A stretch of 64,000 bases of DNA. It comes from Diphasiastrum complanatum. Taxonomy: Eukaryota; Streptophyta; Lycopodiopsida; Lycopodiales; Lycopodiaceae. Shown one piece after another: positions 35,786-47,851 of this stretch. How positions within the stretch are numbered: the stretch's first letter is position 1; each line of letters opens with the position of its first letter. The notes under the pieces were generated by a model that was not told the DNA's origin, searched no databases, and saw only the letters and a program-made list of their open reading frames with translations. The translations under genes and the position numbers were made by a program. The stretch is taken from contig CM055110.1 in the NCBI GenBank assembly GCA_029204225.1, forward strand, positions 43,071,862 through 43,135,861, in the 5' to 3' direction.

Positions 35786-36098
35786 TAAATGATGATTGGA
35801 ATGGAACTAAGTTGTTTATTGTGATCTGATTGTGTTACAGTATTATCAAGCCTTGTATGCAGGACCTGAGATGTTGTTCTTCATGAAGATTTGATGCTGA
35901 TTGGAACCCTTTTGGATCGGCCTAGGATGCTATTGGCAGGTCCAGGAGGGTAATCTGTTGCTGCTTATCTTGAAGACATGTTGCTGTATGGCTTTTGGGT
36001 CAGCCTAGGATGCTATTGGCTGGTCCATTGGTCTTTGTGTAACCAGAAATGCTAAGTTCGAAGAATGGGGACCATTCTTTACCCGTGAAGGTCGCCAC

Positions 36099-36548
36099 TG
36101 TTTGCGGGGAAAAAGACCCTTTTTTTAGGTTATTTGTGACGGAAAATCATCACCGCACGCTATTATGCCAATGCGAAACTGCTTAAAACTGACACGTAAA
36201 TGGCCCATTATGGCCAATTGCACTTTTATTGAAACTCCGTCTATTTATTGATTTACGCTGGACTTAAATTTATTTAAGAGGCCTATGCCCCTAGTTCCCG
36301 AGTTTGTCGGGGCTAGGAGGTGCCAGTTCGTCTTAAAAACCAGTTAAATGACAACTCTATTCACCGTAGGCCACTTTAGTAATTTAAAACCAAACTTGGG
36401 ACTTAGCTTTTAAGTTTGGGCCCAACTGCCAAAAAGCCCCTATTGGTGCTCATTCATGAAAGAGGTGCAACTCTTTGGGCCTCAGCCCTCTCTAGCGTTA
36501 TAAGGGGCCAGCCTCTACGTAACAATATCCATTATTCATTCATCTTCT

Positions 36549-36626
<78 letters not shown>

Positions 36627-37027
36627 GAGAGAGAGTGTGTGCAAAGAAATAGTTTGTAGAGGAAGAAAGAGGGAAGGAGAAGAAGCAAGGGTGTTTGGTG
36701 CCTCCCATTTTTGTGTCTCCCACTCTACTCTCAGCCTTTCTCATTTTGTTGTCCATCATTATACAGTGCTCACTTTGGAAGAGAGGAAGAAAGGAGAAGA
36801 GGCTGATCTGCCTGCTGTCTTTCACTCTAACTTCTTTGTTGGATCTTTGTTGTAAACTACTTCTAATTCATTGCTGTTGATCTGTTTCTCAATCTTTAGC
36901 ATTGTGTTTATTTCTTGGATCATTGTTGATTTGATGCCATTTGTTGTACTGCCTCTAACCTTGTAGTTGCAGGCCCTGACATTGTGAGGATTGTATTTGT
37001 ATATCTTTCCTATCTCTGACATTTGCA
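36099..37027 (+). repeat. Right LTR-like repeat with (GA)n
   Basis: Starts TGTTTGCGGGGAAAAAGACC. The (GA)n tract lies at 36550-36635 and is of different length from that of the left copy. Ends CATTTGCA. Few other differences from the left copy, so the pair looks fairly young. Confidence 0.8.
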
Positions 37028-38526
37028 GAGTAAGATACCTAATTGGAACTTTTCGAGAAAGATGAATTCTCCAGGGATTGTGTGGACAATCTGGAACTAG
37101 AACATGTTTGATATTTGAATCATTATCTATAATTAGTACAGTGAAAGGTCAAAGGTTACTAATTTCATTTTGATTGGAATAGAAGTAAGTTTGATCAGGA
37201 TATAAGTCTGAGAGTTCTGTATTTGACCTAATCTTAGTTTTAGTACTAGGATCAGAGAGGGGTTGATTTAGTGGAGGAATTATATAATTAGAGGTAAGTG
37301 GGATTGGAAAACTGTTGAGAGTGAATGTTATTCGTCTCAGGGATTTTTCCGGATATGTTATTTACTCATGAGAAATAGAAAATCTTTTGTAGCTGAGTTA
37401 CAAGATCTCAGTGAGATATGTGAGTAACATATGTGGGTTCTGGAGGAATCTGCCAGTTAAGAATGTGATGTACTGGATCATAGTGAGATTATTCACATAT
37501 GTGCACGATTAATCTTGTATGAATCTACTGTGTATTCTTGGTCACTAGAGTTATTGGGTGCACTTAACCTAGTCGGTGAACATGAACATATGGTCAAATA
37601 TTGTTGGGATTCCAAAAAATTATGATTGACGAATCATATGAATCTAAATATTTATGATTGACAGATCATAAATAGATACTTAATTATTGTCAGAGGACTA
37701 TAAAGAATTGTAATGGTTCTTAAGTGTGATGAGCAATTCTTGACCTATTAATTGAGTAAGAATTCAGATCAGTGTTTTGAATCTCTTTACTCCAATATTA
37801 TTGAGAACCTATGGATCTCACAGACATTCTCACAAGATAAGTATTTTACTTGTGGAGATTTAATCTGTCTAGTGGATGTTATTCTACTACAGTTTATGGT
37901 CTGAAGATGTTTGAGTACAATTCTTCATTTGATTGGATCTCCAATTATCATAGGAGACAGACAAGTCAATTAAGATGAATGAATGTATTTTCTTGTATTT
38001 GATGCTAGCAATTGGAGCATTTAACTCAAAAGAGTATCTGAGTACTCAAAGTTGAGTTTTAATCATTTTATATCTTAATGATTCTCCTAGAGATTCTAGT
38101 TGAATGAATTATCATATCTTAAAACTAGAATCTAAGGATAGTTGTATTTGGAAGTTTTTATGAATTGTTTGCCAGAGTTTGTGGATAATTTCAGACTATA
38201 ATTATCATTTTTTTCTTTAACTTTAATCTCCTAAGTTAGGAAATATTTCACTCAGTGGTTCATGTAAGTGTTTTACATGAAGGTGATGTTACTAACTTTT
38301 GTTGAGTATAACCCTGTTGAGCAAATATATCTCTTAGTGTAATTTTCAAACCAGAGTAGAAATTAACGATTGGAAACAGTTTTTCTCTGAGTACTTGTTT
38401 GATAAGTAAGTTTGATTAAGAATAATGGCTTCCTTGGTTAATATTGAAAGTTAAAGGAACTGTTCTTGTAATTCTTTCCTGTTTTAAGGAGCTTCTAAGG
38501 ATAGAAGCAGTTTAAGGAGGGAAGAA
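37028..38526. other. AT-rich non-coding interior of an LTR element
   Basis: No supported gene in 1.5 kb. It ends with the purine tract TTAAGGAGGGAAGAA directly before an LTR start, so it is probably the 3' part of the interior of a large non-coding retrotransposon. Confidence 0.45.
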
Positions 38527-39000
38527 TGTTATGGCCATATTCGGTTAAGGACCTAGAATAGTCCTAATATGGTAGACCGGCCCTCCACTCAAGATTATTG
38601 ATCACGCCGTGATTCAATTCCATGTCAAGGCATGTTTGTTATTAATTACCTTGAGAGGACCCAAACACTCTAATTGAGACATCTGGAGTATTGCATATCT
38701 ATGTGACAGATATAGGCAGGAGGACTGCATGAAGAGATGTGATCTATTTATAGTTGACCTACATGGGGGTTGCATGGTTTCATGCACAAGACTCTACTCT
38801 CTATATAATGAGGTGGGGATTCTTCCATCGACAAATTGGGTTTAGGTCACCAGTTTCTCTCTTCTCCTCTTGCTTCACATGGCATGGCTTGGGGGCTAGA
38901 TCCAGTTTTGGTCTAGGATTGGTTGGGCGGTTTGGCTCCATAGTCTCTTCTATTGTGTTCTCCTATCCTCATCTTAGGGGCAATCCTTGAGGGTCTTTAC
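38527..39000 (+). repeat. Probable gypsy LTR (partial)
   Basis: Starts TGTTATGGCCATATTCGG after the polypurine tract at 38512-38526. TATTTATAG (38746) and CTATATAATG (38801) are TATA-like. The right end is unclear; no second copy is in the window. Confidence 0.5.
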
Positions 39001-39164
39001 AGTGTTGCTTCTATATTACACTAAATGCTTGTCACAAGAGCATTTGCTCAATATGGAGCAAGAACATCACGACTGACTACAACTCAAAATGGCGTAGCTT
39101 AGATGCTGAGTCTTCCGCTCTGTTGCACCTCACGGTTTATGCGAACTGGATGTGTGTGTATATA

Positions 39165-39824
39165 CACACTGTGAAAGATTTCAGATCCTTAAGATCCAAT
39201 CTACTTGAATGATCTTTGGTTAGAAAGAGAAATACACTACCAATTTCACCAATGTAGAAAAATCAGCATCTACACACAATTTGAGATGCAAACACTAATA
39301 GAACTTGATCAAACTTGAATGAAATGATTATGTATTGTTGCTGTCCGTACAAAACTAGCAAGCTACTGTATTTCACACGTGTGGATCCAAAAATAACAAA
39401 TATAGATCATTCTACACATAGAATTGCAAGGAATCACCAAGATAGTGCACCAATGGATAGTAGAACCCAAGAGAACCATGTATAAGCATGAAATGAGATA
39501 GAGAAGAGAGAAGATAACTCTCTCCACGAGTTACATCCTTTTATAGCAGGTCCAAATCCTATTTGGCCACTTGGCTTTCCCACCAAAATGCTAACCCTAC
39601 CAATTTTGGGTCTGGATTCAATGTACCCAACTTATTCAAATTGAATCTACTCAAACTCACATTCTATCTTTCCCACACTTTCAAAAAGTGTTTATTCAAA
39701 TGAAATTTAGACTAATGAACTTTGAAAAGTCAACCTCTAAGTCTAAAACAAGTTTTGGCCTCAATATGCCAAATATGAAAATATTGCAAAATGTGATGAA
39801 ACTAGTTGAATCTTTCACACACAC
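39165..39824 (-). mobile_element. Solo LTR with CACAC target duplication
   Basis: A 650-bp LTR (39170-39819) lies on the minus strand. Its ends form an inverted repeat (TGTGAAAGATT at the left, AATCTTTCACA at the right), and CACAC flanks it on both sides (39165-39169, 39820-39824). TATAAAAGG is at 39538-39546 on the minus strand. It is the complete version of the truncated LTR at 30906-31384, in inverse orientation. Solo LTRs form by recombination between the two LTRs of one element. Confidence 0.9.
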
Positions 39825-39880
39825 TACGTACTTGTGATAATAAGAATTGTCTAACTAATCCGTGATTACATGACTAATTT

Positions 39881-42337
39881 AGTATTGCTGGGGAACGAAT
39901 GTCCTGATGACGATAGAAGTTGGACGTGTCGAATGGATCAGATTGAGACGATCCTACTACTACTCAAAGGCAGGGTTTGAGAGTTCGCTCGGTGCATGCA
40001 CTAATGATAAATAAGTAGGCAAACATAAGAATAAATTAAGAGCTTGATTGCGTAGTGGTTGCAGAAGCAAAGAGCAAACAATCAAAAAATCAGACAGAAA
40101 GTGGAAAGCATGCAATACTGACAAAATATGAACACAGAACCAGACAGTAGTTTACTCAGACTAAGTATAGTGAGATACAAGTTAGATAATGCAGGTGAGC
40201 ACAAGACTATAGCGGGCAAAACCACGTGCTAACAAAGCTAACTACAATTGGTAACAACTATGAGCTTATACTGACAATCCGTCAGAACGAAAAAGAATCG
40301 ATGCATGAAAGCATCTATAGTGTCTGTCTCTGATAAGCTGGCGTCTCAACGTCAATGCGCGCTTGAGTGTATCAGTAATCAGCTTATTGCGTCTGGTATT
40401 ACTACATCATATGTATGTTACATTTGATCAAATATATGCAATTTACATTTTTGAAGATGAAAGGTACTAGAGATGGCGTGAGGCGCTGTTGTGCTGTCTG
40501 GAGGAGATTGTGGGCGGCTGCTGTCATTGACAAGTTAGTTTGCACAGTACATGAAGTGAGTGTGAAATCCGACATTCAGCTATCAAGGAATGGTGAAAAA
40601 GCCGAAGAAGTAGAAGAATGCAAAAAAGCTAAATTTTCGTGAAAAATACGTAGACTGTCGGGACACTTCCGGTAAGTCGATATGTCAAGAAAGTCGAAAA
40701 AAATACTATCATCGATTTTTCTTGTATTTTTGTAAACTGTGCGACAATGCGAGTAAAACTGCATCGATATGAATGGAAACAAATTAACATGGGATTTAGG
40801 AGAGTAGAGGAGATAAATCCAACACCCCCCTTAATCTAGATCCGTGAATGCCTTGATCTTCAGACTAAGAAATGCACAAAATCTGTTGTGTGCATTAATA
40901 CTCAATGTCTTTGTAAAAACATCTGCAACCATGTGTTCGACAGATCGCTAAGCTTATCTCTTTATCGAGATTCTTGCCCCTGACATAGTGATACCAAATA
41001 TCAATGTGCGATCTGCATGTCTGAAATGTTGAGGATGATTAGCACAAAAGCCTTTCCATCCTTTAGCTTCCATCGGGTGATTGCAGCATCGTCGACCTCA
41101 GGTCTTGTCTCTGCACCTATAGCAATGTCATACAACTCCTTTGCCATTAGCACAATTCTCATCTTACATTTCCACAAATGGTAATTGGGTCCATCAAGCT
41201 TGTCCATGATAGGACTGGCTTTCCCTTGGGAATCCATGTGGATAGTTAGTCTAGGTGATATTAACGACTATCAGTGATTTAAAATAAAACAATTATTCTA
41301 CTGGCTAATAGAATCAGGTTATGTGGGAAGCTTATCAGGCTATAGAAATAGCTCTGACATAAAACTGCTTAAGGAATCAGATAAGCTCTCATACCACGCT
41401 GGGGAAGGATGTCCCGACGATGACAAAAGTCAGACATGTCGAACAGATCAGATTGGGACGACTCTACTACTGCTCGAAGGCAGAGTTCGACGAGTTCCCT
41501 AGGTGCGTGCACTAATGATAACTAAGTAGGCAAACACAAGAATAAATTAAGAGCTTGATTGCGTGGTGGTTGCGGAAGCAAAGAGCAAACAATCAAATAA
41601 GGCAATTAGAAAATCAGACAGAAAGTGGAAAGCATGCAATACTAATAAAATTTTAATGCAGAACTGGACAATAGTTTATTCAGATTAAGTATAGTGAAAT
41701 ACAAGTCAGGGAATGTAGGTGAGCACAAGACTATAGCGGGCGCAACCGAGTGCTCACAAAGCTAATTAAAATCTGTACCAACTATGAGCTTATACTGACA
41801 ATCCGTCTGAAAAGGAAAAAATCGATGCATGAAAGCATCTACAATGTCTATTGATAAGCTGGCATCTCAGCGTCAATGCGCGCTTGAGCTATCAGTAATC
41901 AGCTTATCGCGTATGGTATTACTACATCATACGTACGTTACGTTTGATTAATTATATACAATTTACATTTGTGTAGATGAAAGGTACTAGAGATGGCGTG
42001 AGGCCGTTGTGCTGTCTGGAGGAGATCGTGGGCAGCTGCTGTCATTGTCAAGTTAGTTTGCACAATATAGGAATCGAGCATGAAATCTGACATTCGGCTA
42101 TCAAGGAATGGTGAAAAACCGAAGAATGCAAAAAAGCTGAACGTTCGTGAAAAATGTGCAGACTGTCGGGACACTTTGGGTAAGTCGATATGTCAGGAAA
42201 GTCGAAAAAAATATTGTCATCGACTTTCCTTGTATTTCTGCAGACTGTGCGACAATGCGAGTAAAACTGCAACGATATGAATGGAAACAAATTAACATGG
42301 AATTTAGGAGAGTAGAGGAGATAAATCCAACAAGTAT
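39881..42337 (-). mobile_element. Internally deleted copia element with AGTAT target duplication
   Basis: 3' LTR 39886-40824 and 5' LTR 41397-42332 (939 and 936 bp) on the minus strand, with AGTAT at 39881-39885 and 42333-42337. The primer binding site (minus-strand TGGTATGAGAGC) is at 41385-41396 and the polypurine tract (minus-strand TAAGGGGGG) at 40825-40833. Only 572 bp of interior remain. The terminal dinucleotide at 41397 is CG instead of TG on the plus strand, a transition in the 5' LTR end. Confidence 0.93.
40844..41237 (-). pseudogene. Copia gag N-terminus joined to RNase H C-terminus
   Basis: Reading leftwards, MDSQGKASPIMDKLDGPNYH (41237) and LWKCKMRIVLMAKELYDIAI are the start of a copia gag. 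After ILNISDMQ the line passes directly into HIDIWYHYVRG, then a frame change, and NRFCAFLSLKIKAFTDLD ending in a stop at about 40844; these are the last residues of a copia RNase H. More than 3.5 kb of gag-pol is therefore missing between adjacent codons near 41003. The product, if made, would have no known function. A comparable full-length gag start is seen at 43690 in a related relic. Confidence 0.8.
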
Positions 42338-43099
42338 TAACAGATATTGGTTGTGAATGTACTTTACAAATATTTGATGTACAATGACATATGTACAATG
42401 TGTATATCAGTTAGACAAGACAGATGATTCGAAGTAGTCGAAGTAGTTGAACGAGTCGATCGCTGATCGAACCATCAGCTGACTTGGTCGTCGAAGTAGT
42501 TGGATCAATTGATCGTCGAAGTAGTCGGATAAGTTAGACACTTTGGATACTTCGGACACTTCGATCGACCGTTGAAGTAGTCCGAGTGACTTGATGGTCA
42601 AAGTCGTCGAAGATTGCCAGGTCTTTGATGTTCTTTAAATAGTTTGACATTTGAATGTAGATGCAAACGAGGATGGATACCCTATATTTTGGAGATGAGG
42701 ATTAGTCGGAAGGTCGATGTAGTCGTCCTTCGAATAGTTCGACTGATTCGATTCTATGTAGAAAGTCACAGGTGTCGAACTGTTGCACAGAAACCCCTGT
42801 ATTTTATGAGGTATTATTCTGCACATAGAATGAAAGTTTGCAGGTGTTGTGGTCCGTGTTAAGAAACATGATTAAATATAGAGAATAGCAGAAAAGAAAA
42901 CTACGATTTTTGCATGTCTCAGATGAGCAAACATGAAACCTAAAGAGGTTGCCTCTGACCTTGGATCAATGATTAATTCAAGGATAAATAATAAAAAAAA
43001 CGTGCAGGAAGAATCTTGAATGAAGCTGAAACACCAAGGAAGAAACTGTGAGCTTAATCTCCAACACAACTAAGGAGTAGCGGACACAACTGACACAAA
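42338..43099. other. Non-coding; short CGAAGTAGT reiterations
   Basis: Between 42425 and 42620, variants of GTCGAAGTAGT occur about six times with intervening TCGATCG-like pieces. Otherwise no supported gene on either strand. Confidence 0.45.
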
Positions 43100-43690
43100 G
43101 TCAAATTTCGCTGCTAGAAGCTCCTCCTAGAAGATCGACAAGGATTCGAACTCAACCTATTTGATTCACTGACGAGTTTGTTCATTATTCTATAGAGGAG
43201 TCGACCGTGTATGTGTTAGACAAATTTGAAAGCAATGCTATGATTGCGTCTTAATCGTTGATGACTAATTCGATAATTGCCATTTGTTGCAATAGGTTCT
43301 TGAATTGGTTTATATGATTATGTAATGAATCATCATTGGACATTTTGAGTGAGAAAAAATTTCTTCTAAGATGTAACTTAGAAGCTATGTCTCTCACATC
43401 ATATATAATGTTGTGAGAATATCCCAAACTTCTTTGGAAGTCTGAGCTTCAAATACATGGACAATCTAAGTATTTGAAATGTTGAGAATGATTAGCATGA
43501 AGGCTTTGCCATCTTTTAGCTTCCATCTGTAAATTGTTGTGTCATCTGCATCGGGTCTTGCCTCAACACATGTGACAACATCATACAATTCCTTGGCCAT
43601 TAACACTATTTTCATTTTAGATTTCCATAAGTGATAGTTGGATCCATCAAGCTTGTCTACAGTGAGACCATGCTTTACTTTGAGAATCCA
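43100..43690 (-). pseudogene. Copia gag (broken), relative of the deleted element
   Basis: On the minus strand ATGGATTCTCAAAG at 43690 starts a frame that breaks almost at once; the next frame gives DKLDGSNYHLWKSKMKIVLM and AKELYDVVTCVEARPDADDT. Further pieces, such as FEAQTSKEVWDIL and KLHLRRNFFSLKMSNDDSLH, belong to the UBN2-type gag domain and run to about 43150 through several shifts. The leader upstream (43691-43760) is similar to that of the element at 39886. The capsid function is lost. Confidence 0.75.
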
Positions 43691-43723
43691 TATGGAAGTT
43701 AGTCTATCTAACAGTGATAACAA

Positions 43724-44411
43724 TCAGTGACTTAAGAAGAAAAATTGAGTCTATCTATATCTTGGAAAACACGAGGATAAACGATCTGGTTTTCTTGGTG
43801 CAATGTACTATGCCTATTAGATTCAAACTTGTGTTATGTTTGAGCTCTATTTGATCTGAACTTTGAAAACGTACAAATCTATATGATTGATTTCACAAAC
43901 ACAGACGAATTCATTAATGCACGAAAGAAGGAAGGAATCATCATAAGCATATAAGAAGCATTTAGAATTCACGACAATTAAGCTCAATCTATGAATCGTT
44001 TATTTGCAAAGAAAATCAGACGTGGCAGAAAATTGCGCAATGACACGAGACGATATCTTTTGAAAATAGTTTGATAAAAAATGCAAGAGAGTGTACACGA
44101 CAATGAATATGTCAACATCTGCCAAGTTATCTGTAGTATATTCATTAGAGATGCCGTCTTATGGTGGTTGCTCATAGGTCGTAATATGTTCACAATGCTT
44201 CATAGAGGGATTCCTTACATGCTGGTTACATGCAATGGTTGTAGTGCCTCTTACAAACTACTTATGAGTTTCTTGCGGGCTCTTTACGAGTTTCTTATGG
44301 ACTCTTTATGGGCAACGACCATCATGCCTCATAAGAGGAAGCCTTACGGGTTCCTTACGCCTTTCTTACAGGCAACAACTTCATCATTTTACGAAGTTCA
44401 AAGGCTTGCAC
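43724..44411 (-). repeat. Intervening non-coding DNA, possible shared LTR
   Basis: This 690-bp stretch lies, in minus-strand order, between the end of an RNase H (44412) and the start of a gag (43690). An LTR is expected at this place in a tandem pair. I cannot find a clear primer binding site or TG to CA ends. Confidence 0.35.
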
Positions 44412-45010
44412 TCATTGGATTTTAGGGAGAGAAGGGAAAAATCCATTAAATCTGATGTGATTGTTCTTTGCAAATGCTTTTGTAAAGATATCTACTGTTG
44501 TGAATTCTATCCTACAATAAACCAGAGCTATCTCCTTGCTCAACACATTTTCTCTAATGTAATGGTGTTTTATGTCAATATTCTTGCTCCAAGTAAGAAA
44601 TCTTGGACTCAGAGACAATGCAATGGCGCTTTGATTATTACCATACAAATGATAGAGACTGAAGTTGAGCAAAATTAATGTCAAATAGCAGGTTCCTCAG
44701 CCAGATGGCTTATTTTGCAGCATTAGTGGCAACAATGTATTGTGATTTAGTAAATGACAAAGCCACATATGTTTGATTGTAATTTTTTCATGATATTGGA
44801 CCTTTGTTAAACAAGAAAACAAAGCCATATGCCGATCTTCTTGTGTCAACATTCCCAGCCCAATCGACATATGTAAAATTATCAAGAATATTGGGAGTTT
44901 GATTGTCTCCATAACATATGCATAAATATTTTGTGGCTTGTATACATTGTACGTATGGTAAGTCAAATAGATAATTATTCAAGGACATCCATATTAGTTG
45001 ATTGAGCTTG
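44412..45010 (-). pseudogene. Copia RNase H C-terminal fragment
   Basis: The minus strand reads FTYVDWAGNVDTRRSAYGFV with FLFNKGPIS, the copia RNase H centre, then after a frame change NNQSAIALSLSPRFLTWSKN, IDIKHHYIRENVLSKEIALV and VDIFTKAFAKNNHIRFNGFF, ending in a stop at 44412. The Asp in YVDWAG and the DNQ-like block are the expected active-site region. Everything N-terminal of RNase H is absent or unrecognisable. Confidence 0.8.
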
Positions 45011-45840
45011 CCATAAATAGCTCTCTATTTTGCAACTAAGTGAGTTTGGATTGAATCCTGAGCTCAATTGTTTTGTTGGTTCAAGCTTAAAAAATGAGAT
45101 GTAGGTGCATGTTCAAGTTAATTGATTGTGTCGAGCAGCATAACCTCAAGCTAGAGTAGTGAGCACCTATATCTCAACTATGATCTAGAAAAATCAGCCA
45201 AAAGTGGAATAGCAAGGTTCGTACCAATTGGGAAGGCCAAATCATAAAACTTGGAACTTCAAGCCACATTAGTGAGCAATGAGTACCAAGCAACTTCATC
45301 TCAATGGTATCTTAGGGTGGTTTCACATTAGCAGCAAGTCCTTTTGCTTGGCCCTTTCACTTATCGCCCAATTTTTAAATTTTGGCAAGTGAATTGGTGG
45401 GCAATGAACCACCCCCTTTCAAGCTGGGCTGGCAAGTGCTAAATGAAGGGTTGCAATTAAGGTGGTCAACACGCCAGACAATGTACCCAAGCCCAAATAT
45501 GCACCTCAGTTGTTCCATATGTGACAAAGGTCCCATGCCACCTCATCTTTCACATGGTAACAACTTGAGGTACATCTGAAAGGGGAGGTGACGAAGGTGA
45601 CCAATTTTTCATCCCTTTACGCCAATGAAAAAATTTCATTTCAAATTTGGGACTTGCAATGCAATAATGTAGTCTTAATTTTAAAACCACTCTTAATAAT
45701 AAAAAGGATGCAATTTTAGACAGCCACTATGGTGTAATGATTATCAAATTTTGGGAGTATGTAGTCTCTACTATCTAGCCACAATCAAAACGTGGGTGTG
45801 GGCAAATTGATGCGTGCCATTAAAAGTTCTGGGCTGGAGT
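45011..45840. other. No supported gene
   Basis: No coding region recognised. GGGTGGTT at 45314 and AACCACCC at 45408 could be very short inverted ends of a tiny MITE, but they are too short to claim. Confidence 0.35.
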
Positions 45841-46633
45841 CCCAGCTTTTATTTATTATCTTACCGATGAGGACGATCCTTGCTTGACATTCAAAAAGCT
45901 TGTTGTTGTTGTTGCATCCTGCTCTCGCTATCGACTCTCTCAAACTTTCATTCCTTGTCTCATTTGTCAGCAGCAGGCAGGTAGGTCCTCGACTGCAATG
46001 CCAGTTCTATGAAAAAATGGTTGTAGTTTTATTGCTTTATGAAATCTACAGCGTTGTTTCTAAGTTAAAGTTGCATTTATCTGGATGTTACCGAGTTGCA
46101 TTTGTCTGAAGTTTGATGTCCAGGCTGAAGCATTTTGTGCATTTGAATATCGACTTTCTGATTCAACAGTGTTCGCAGTGCATCAAAATTTGCCTTTTCT
46201 TTCTTCATATTCTCAATTCTAATGCCATTTTCACTTCGTTGCGTCTTGGAATAAAACTCTGTAACATGCATTTGATTAGCGACTGAATGATACCGCAGTA
46301 TTTCGTTCTATGTTTATCGATGTATGTTTTAAGAGTGATTGAGGAATTCAAGTTATAAATGAAGATAGCTTGACATTTGGAGACGTTTGCAGGTTAAAAT
46401 GCCCGTAATTACTCGCGCCAGCCTACTCAAGGAATTCTCGACTGCTCATCATTGTCATCATGAGCATCTTCCAAATGTTGAAGATAGGCCTGTCGATGCT
46501 ATCGTTACTAGTTGGCAGGAAGGTGGGCAATCAGTCGAACAAACCAGTTTTTCAGCAAGCAAAATATCCCCGAGAGGAGCTAGGCATCGGAGAATTGAGC
46601 TGGAAGGAGCAAAAAGCGATAATATCTCCTCAG
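45841..46633 (+). CDS. Candidate host gene, 5' exon pair
   Basis: A first, non-coding exon would end at 45980 before GTAGGT. An acceptor TTTGCAG at 46386-46392 opens exon 2, whose ATG at 46399 starts MPVITRASLLKEFSTAHHCH and which reads without a stop to GAKSDNISS before the donor CAG/GTACCG at 46634. The exon ends in phase 1. The candidate exons at 57455-57561 (enters in phase 1, leaves in phase 0) and 58923-59006 (phase 0, ends in TGA) fit it. Together they give about 141 residues. I do not recognise the protein; it has a His-rich patch and a basic C-terminal part of this exon. The intron of about 10.8 kb would hold all the LINE and copia relics in between. Confidence 0.35.
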
Positions 46634-47428
46634 GTACCGAATTCAGAAACCTGCATGTACGAAGTTGATAAAAAAAGAACGTCACTGACATCCACTCTGT
46701 GCAGCGAATAACTTTACCAATCTTGCGACCAGATAGCAGTCATCAACATTTGGTCTATAAAGACTAATGTACTTGTAAGAAGGACACATTTGATAGAAGC
46801 TTGGGGTTTATGAACTCCATTCATCTCAATTTTAATACTAGAGAGCGCACTTTCCCAGCCCTCACTGAAGCTTACGTCTCTCGAATAGTGAATGTTTGTC
46901 AAGCTATTCTGACTTCACCGCTGCAGAGTTCATCTTTTGCACCAGTTTCTTGTGATTGTTTACCGTGCCACAAAGGAAGGTTATGCAGCGTTGCTTCTAG
47001 AATTTACATATAAGGGCGCGTACACATTTAGTACTTAAGGGCAAATACACATTTTTTTAACAGCACGCAGTAGTTGGGCACGCTATTCCCTCCTAAAGTG
47101 GCGCCTTCCTTGTTTTTCAAATCATGCATATGCTTCTTGGAAGATTTCTTTATCGTCTCCCAAAATGTCCCAAAGTACTACAAATAGAGATTAGGACACT
47201 TTTTAATAGCTTTGGATTATTGAGATGCTTTTTTATGAGAAAATGTCATTGCTTGTAAGGCTTTGTATCTGATTTTATTTGGTGATCTTCAGTATTTTTT
47301 AGAGGAGATTGTTCATTGTTCACCAAATATAGTCATCTTTATACCTTCTATGATGCAATCTTTGTGAGTATGTCAATAACTTGGTACAGGAACATTTTTT
47401 TCATAGTGAGCAGGGAACGGGAACAGGC

Positions 47429-47851
47429 ACGAGAACCATAGTTGCTGGGGAATGGGAACAAATGGGAACGTGACCCTTGGGAACGGGAACGTTTTTGAGA
47501 ACTTGGGAACGCGGGAACGCCACATCATTAAATATAAGTTTGAAATAGTGCTCAGGAAAACTAGCAAAGTGTAGAAATGGAATCGGCCTTTTTTCTCAAA
47601 AACGAGTATCTTGATACTTTTGATGGGTTTTTATATAGGCATATGAACCATTTTATTAACATGCAACAAAAAACTGAGAAGCTTAAAAAAAGCAGGTTTT
47701 ATTAGAAGATCTTGCTTTTGCTACTTGGGAATGCGTGCTTGGAAACGTGTTCCCATTGCTACAGGAACGTTCCCACCTAAAGACATGTTCCCGAGAACGC
47801 TTGGTAGGTGAGAACGTGGGGAACGTGTTCCCTGGTAACTATGACGGGAAC
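47429..47851. mobile_element. hAT-like MITE, 407 bp
   Basis: Imperfect terminal inverted repeats start CATAGTTGCTGGGGAA at 47437 and, on the other strand, CATAGTTACCAGGGAA at 47843. The 8-bp flanks ACGAGAAC (47429-47436) and ACGGGAAC (47844-47851) agree at 7 of 8 positions, as for a hAT target duplication. Subterminal GGGAACG motifs recur on both sides. No coding capacity. The flanking DNA (47400-47428, 47852-47895) has the same GGGAAC motif, so the element seems to sit inside an older relative. Confidence 0.75.

Larger units (their letters stand above)
31928..37027 (+). mobile_element. Non-autonomous gypsy-like element with gag only
   Basis: Direct repeats of about 930 bp begin TGTTTG at 31928 and 36099 and stay similar to CTGACATTTGC (32858 and 37026). 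A gag frame (34603-35526) lies between them, and no protease, integrase or reverse transcriptase. The left repeat may extend further right than 32858, because no primer binding site follows there. The bases flanking the repeats (GGACA, GAGTA) do not match, so either the 3' LTR is truncated or the boundaries are wrong. Both repeats hold TTATAAGG and a long GA microsatellite. Confidence 0.7.

Noticed and set aside
45314-45415. Tiny MITE with GGGTGGTT ends
   Set aside because: Only 8 bp of inverted repeat and no target duplication.
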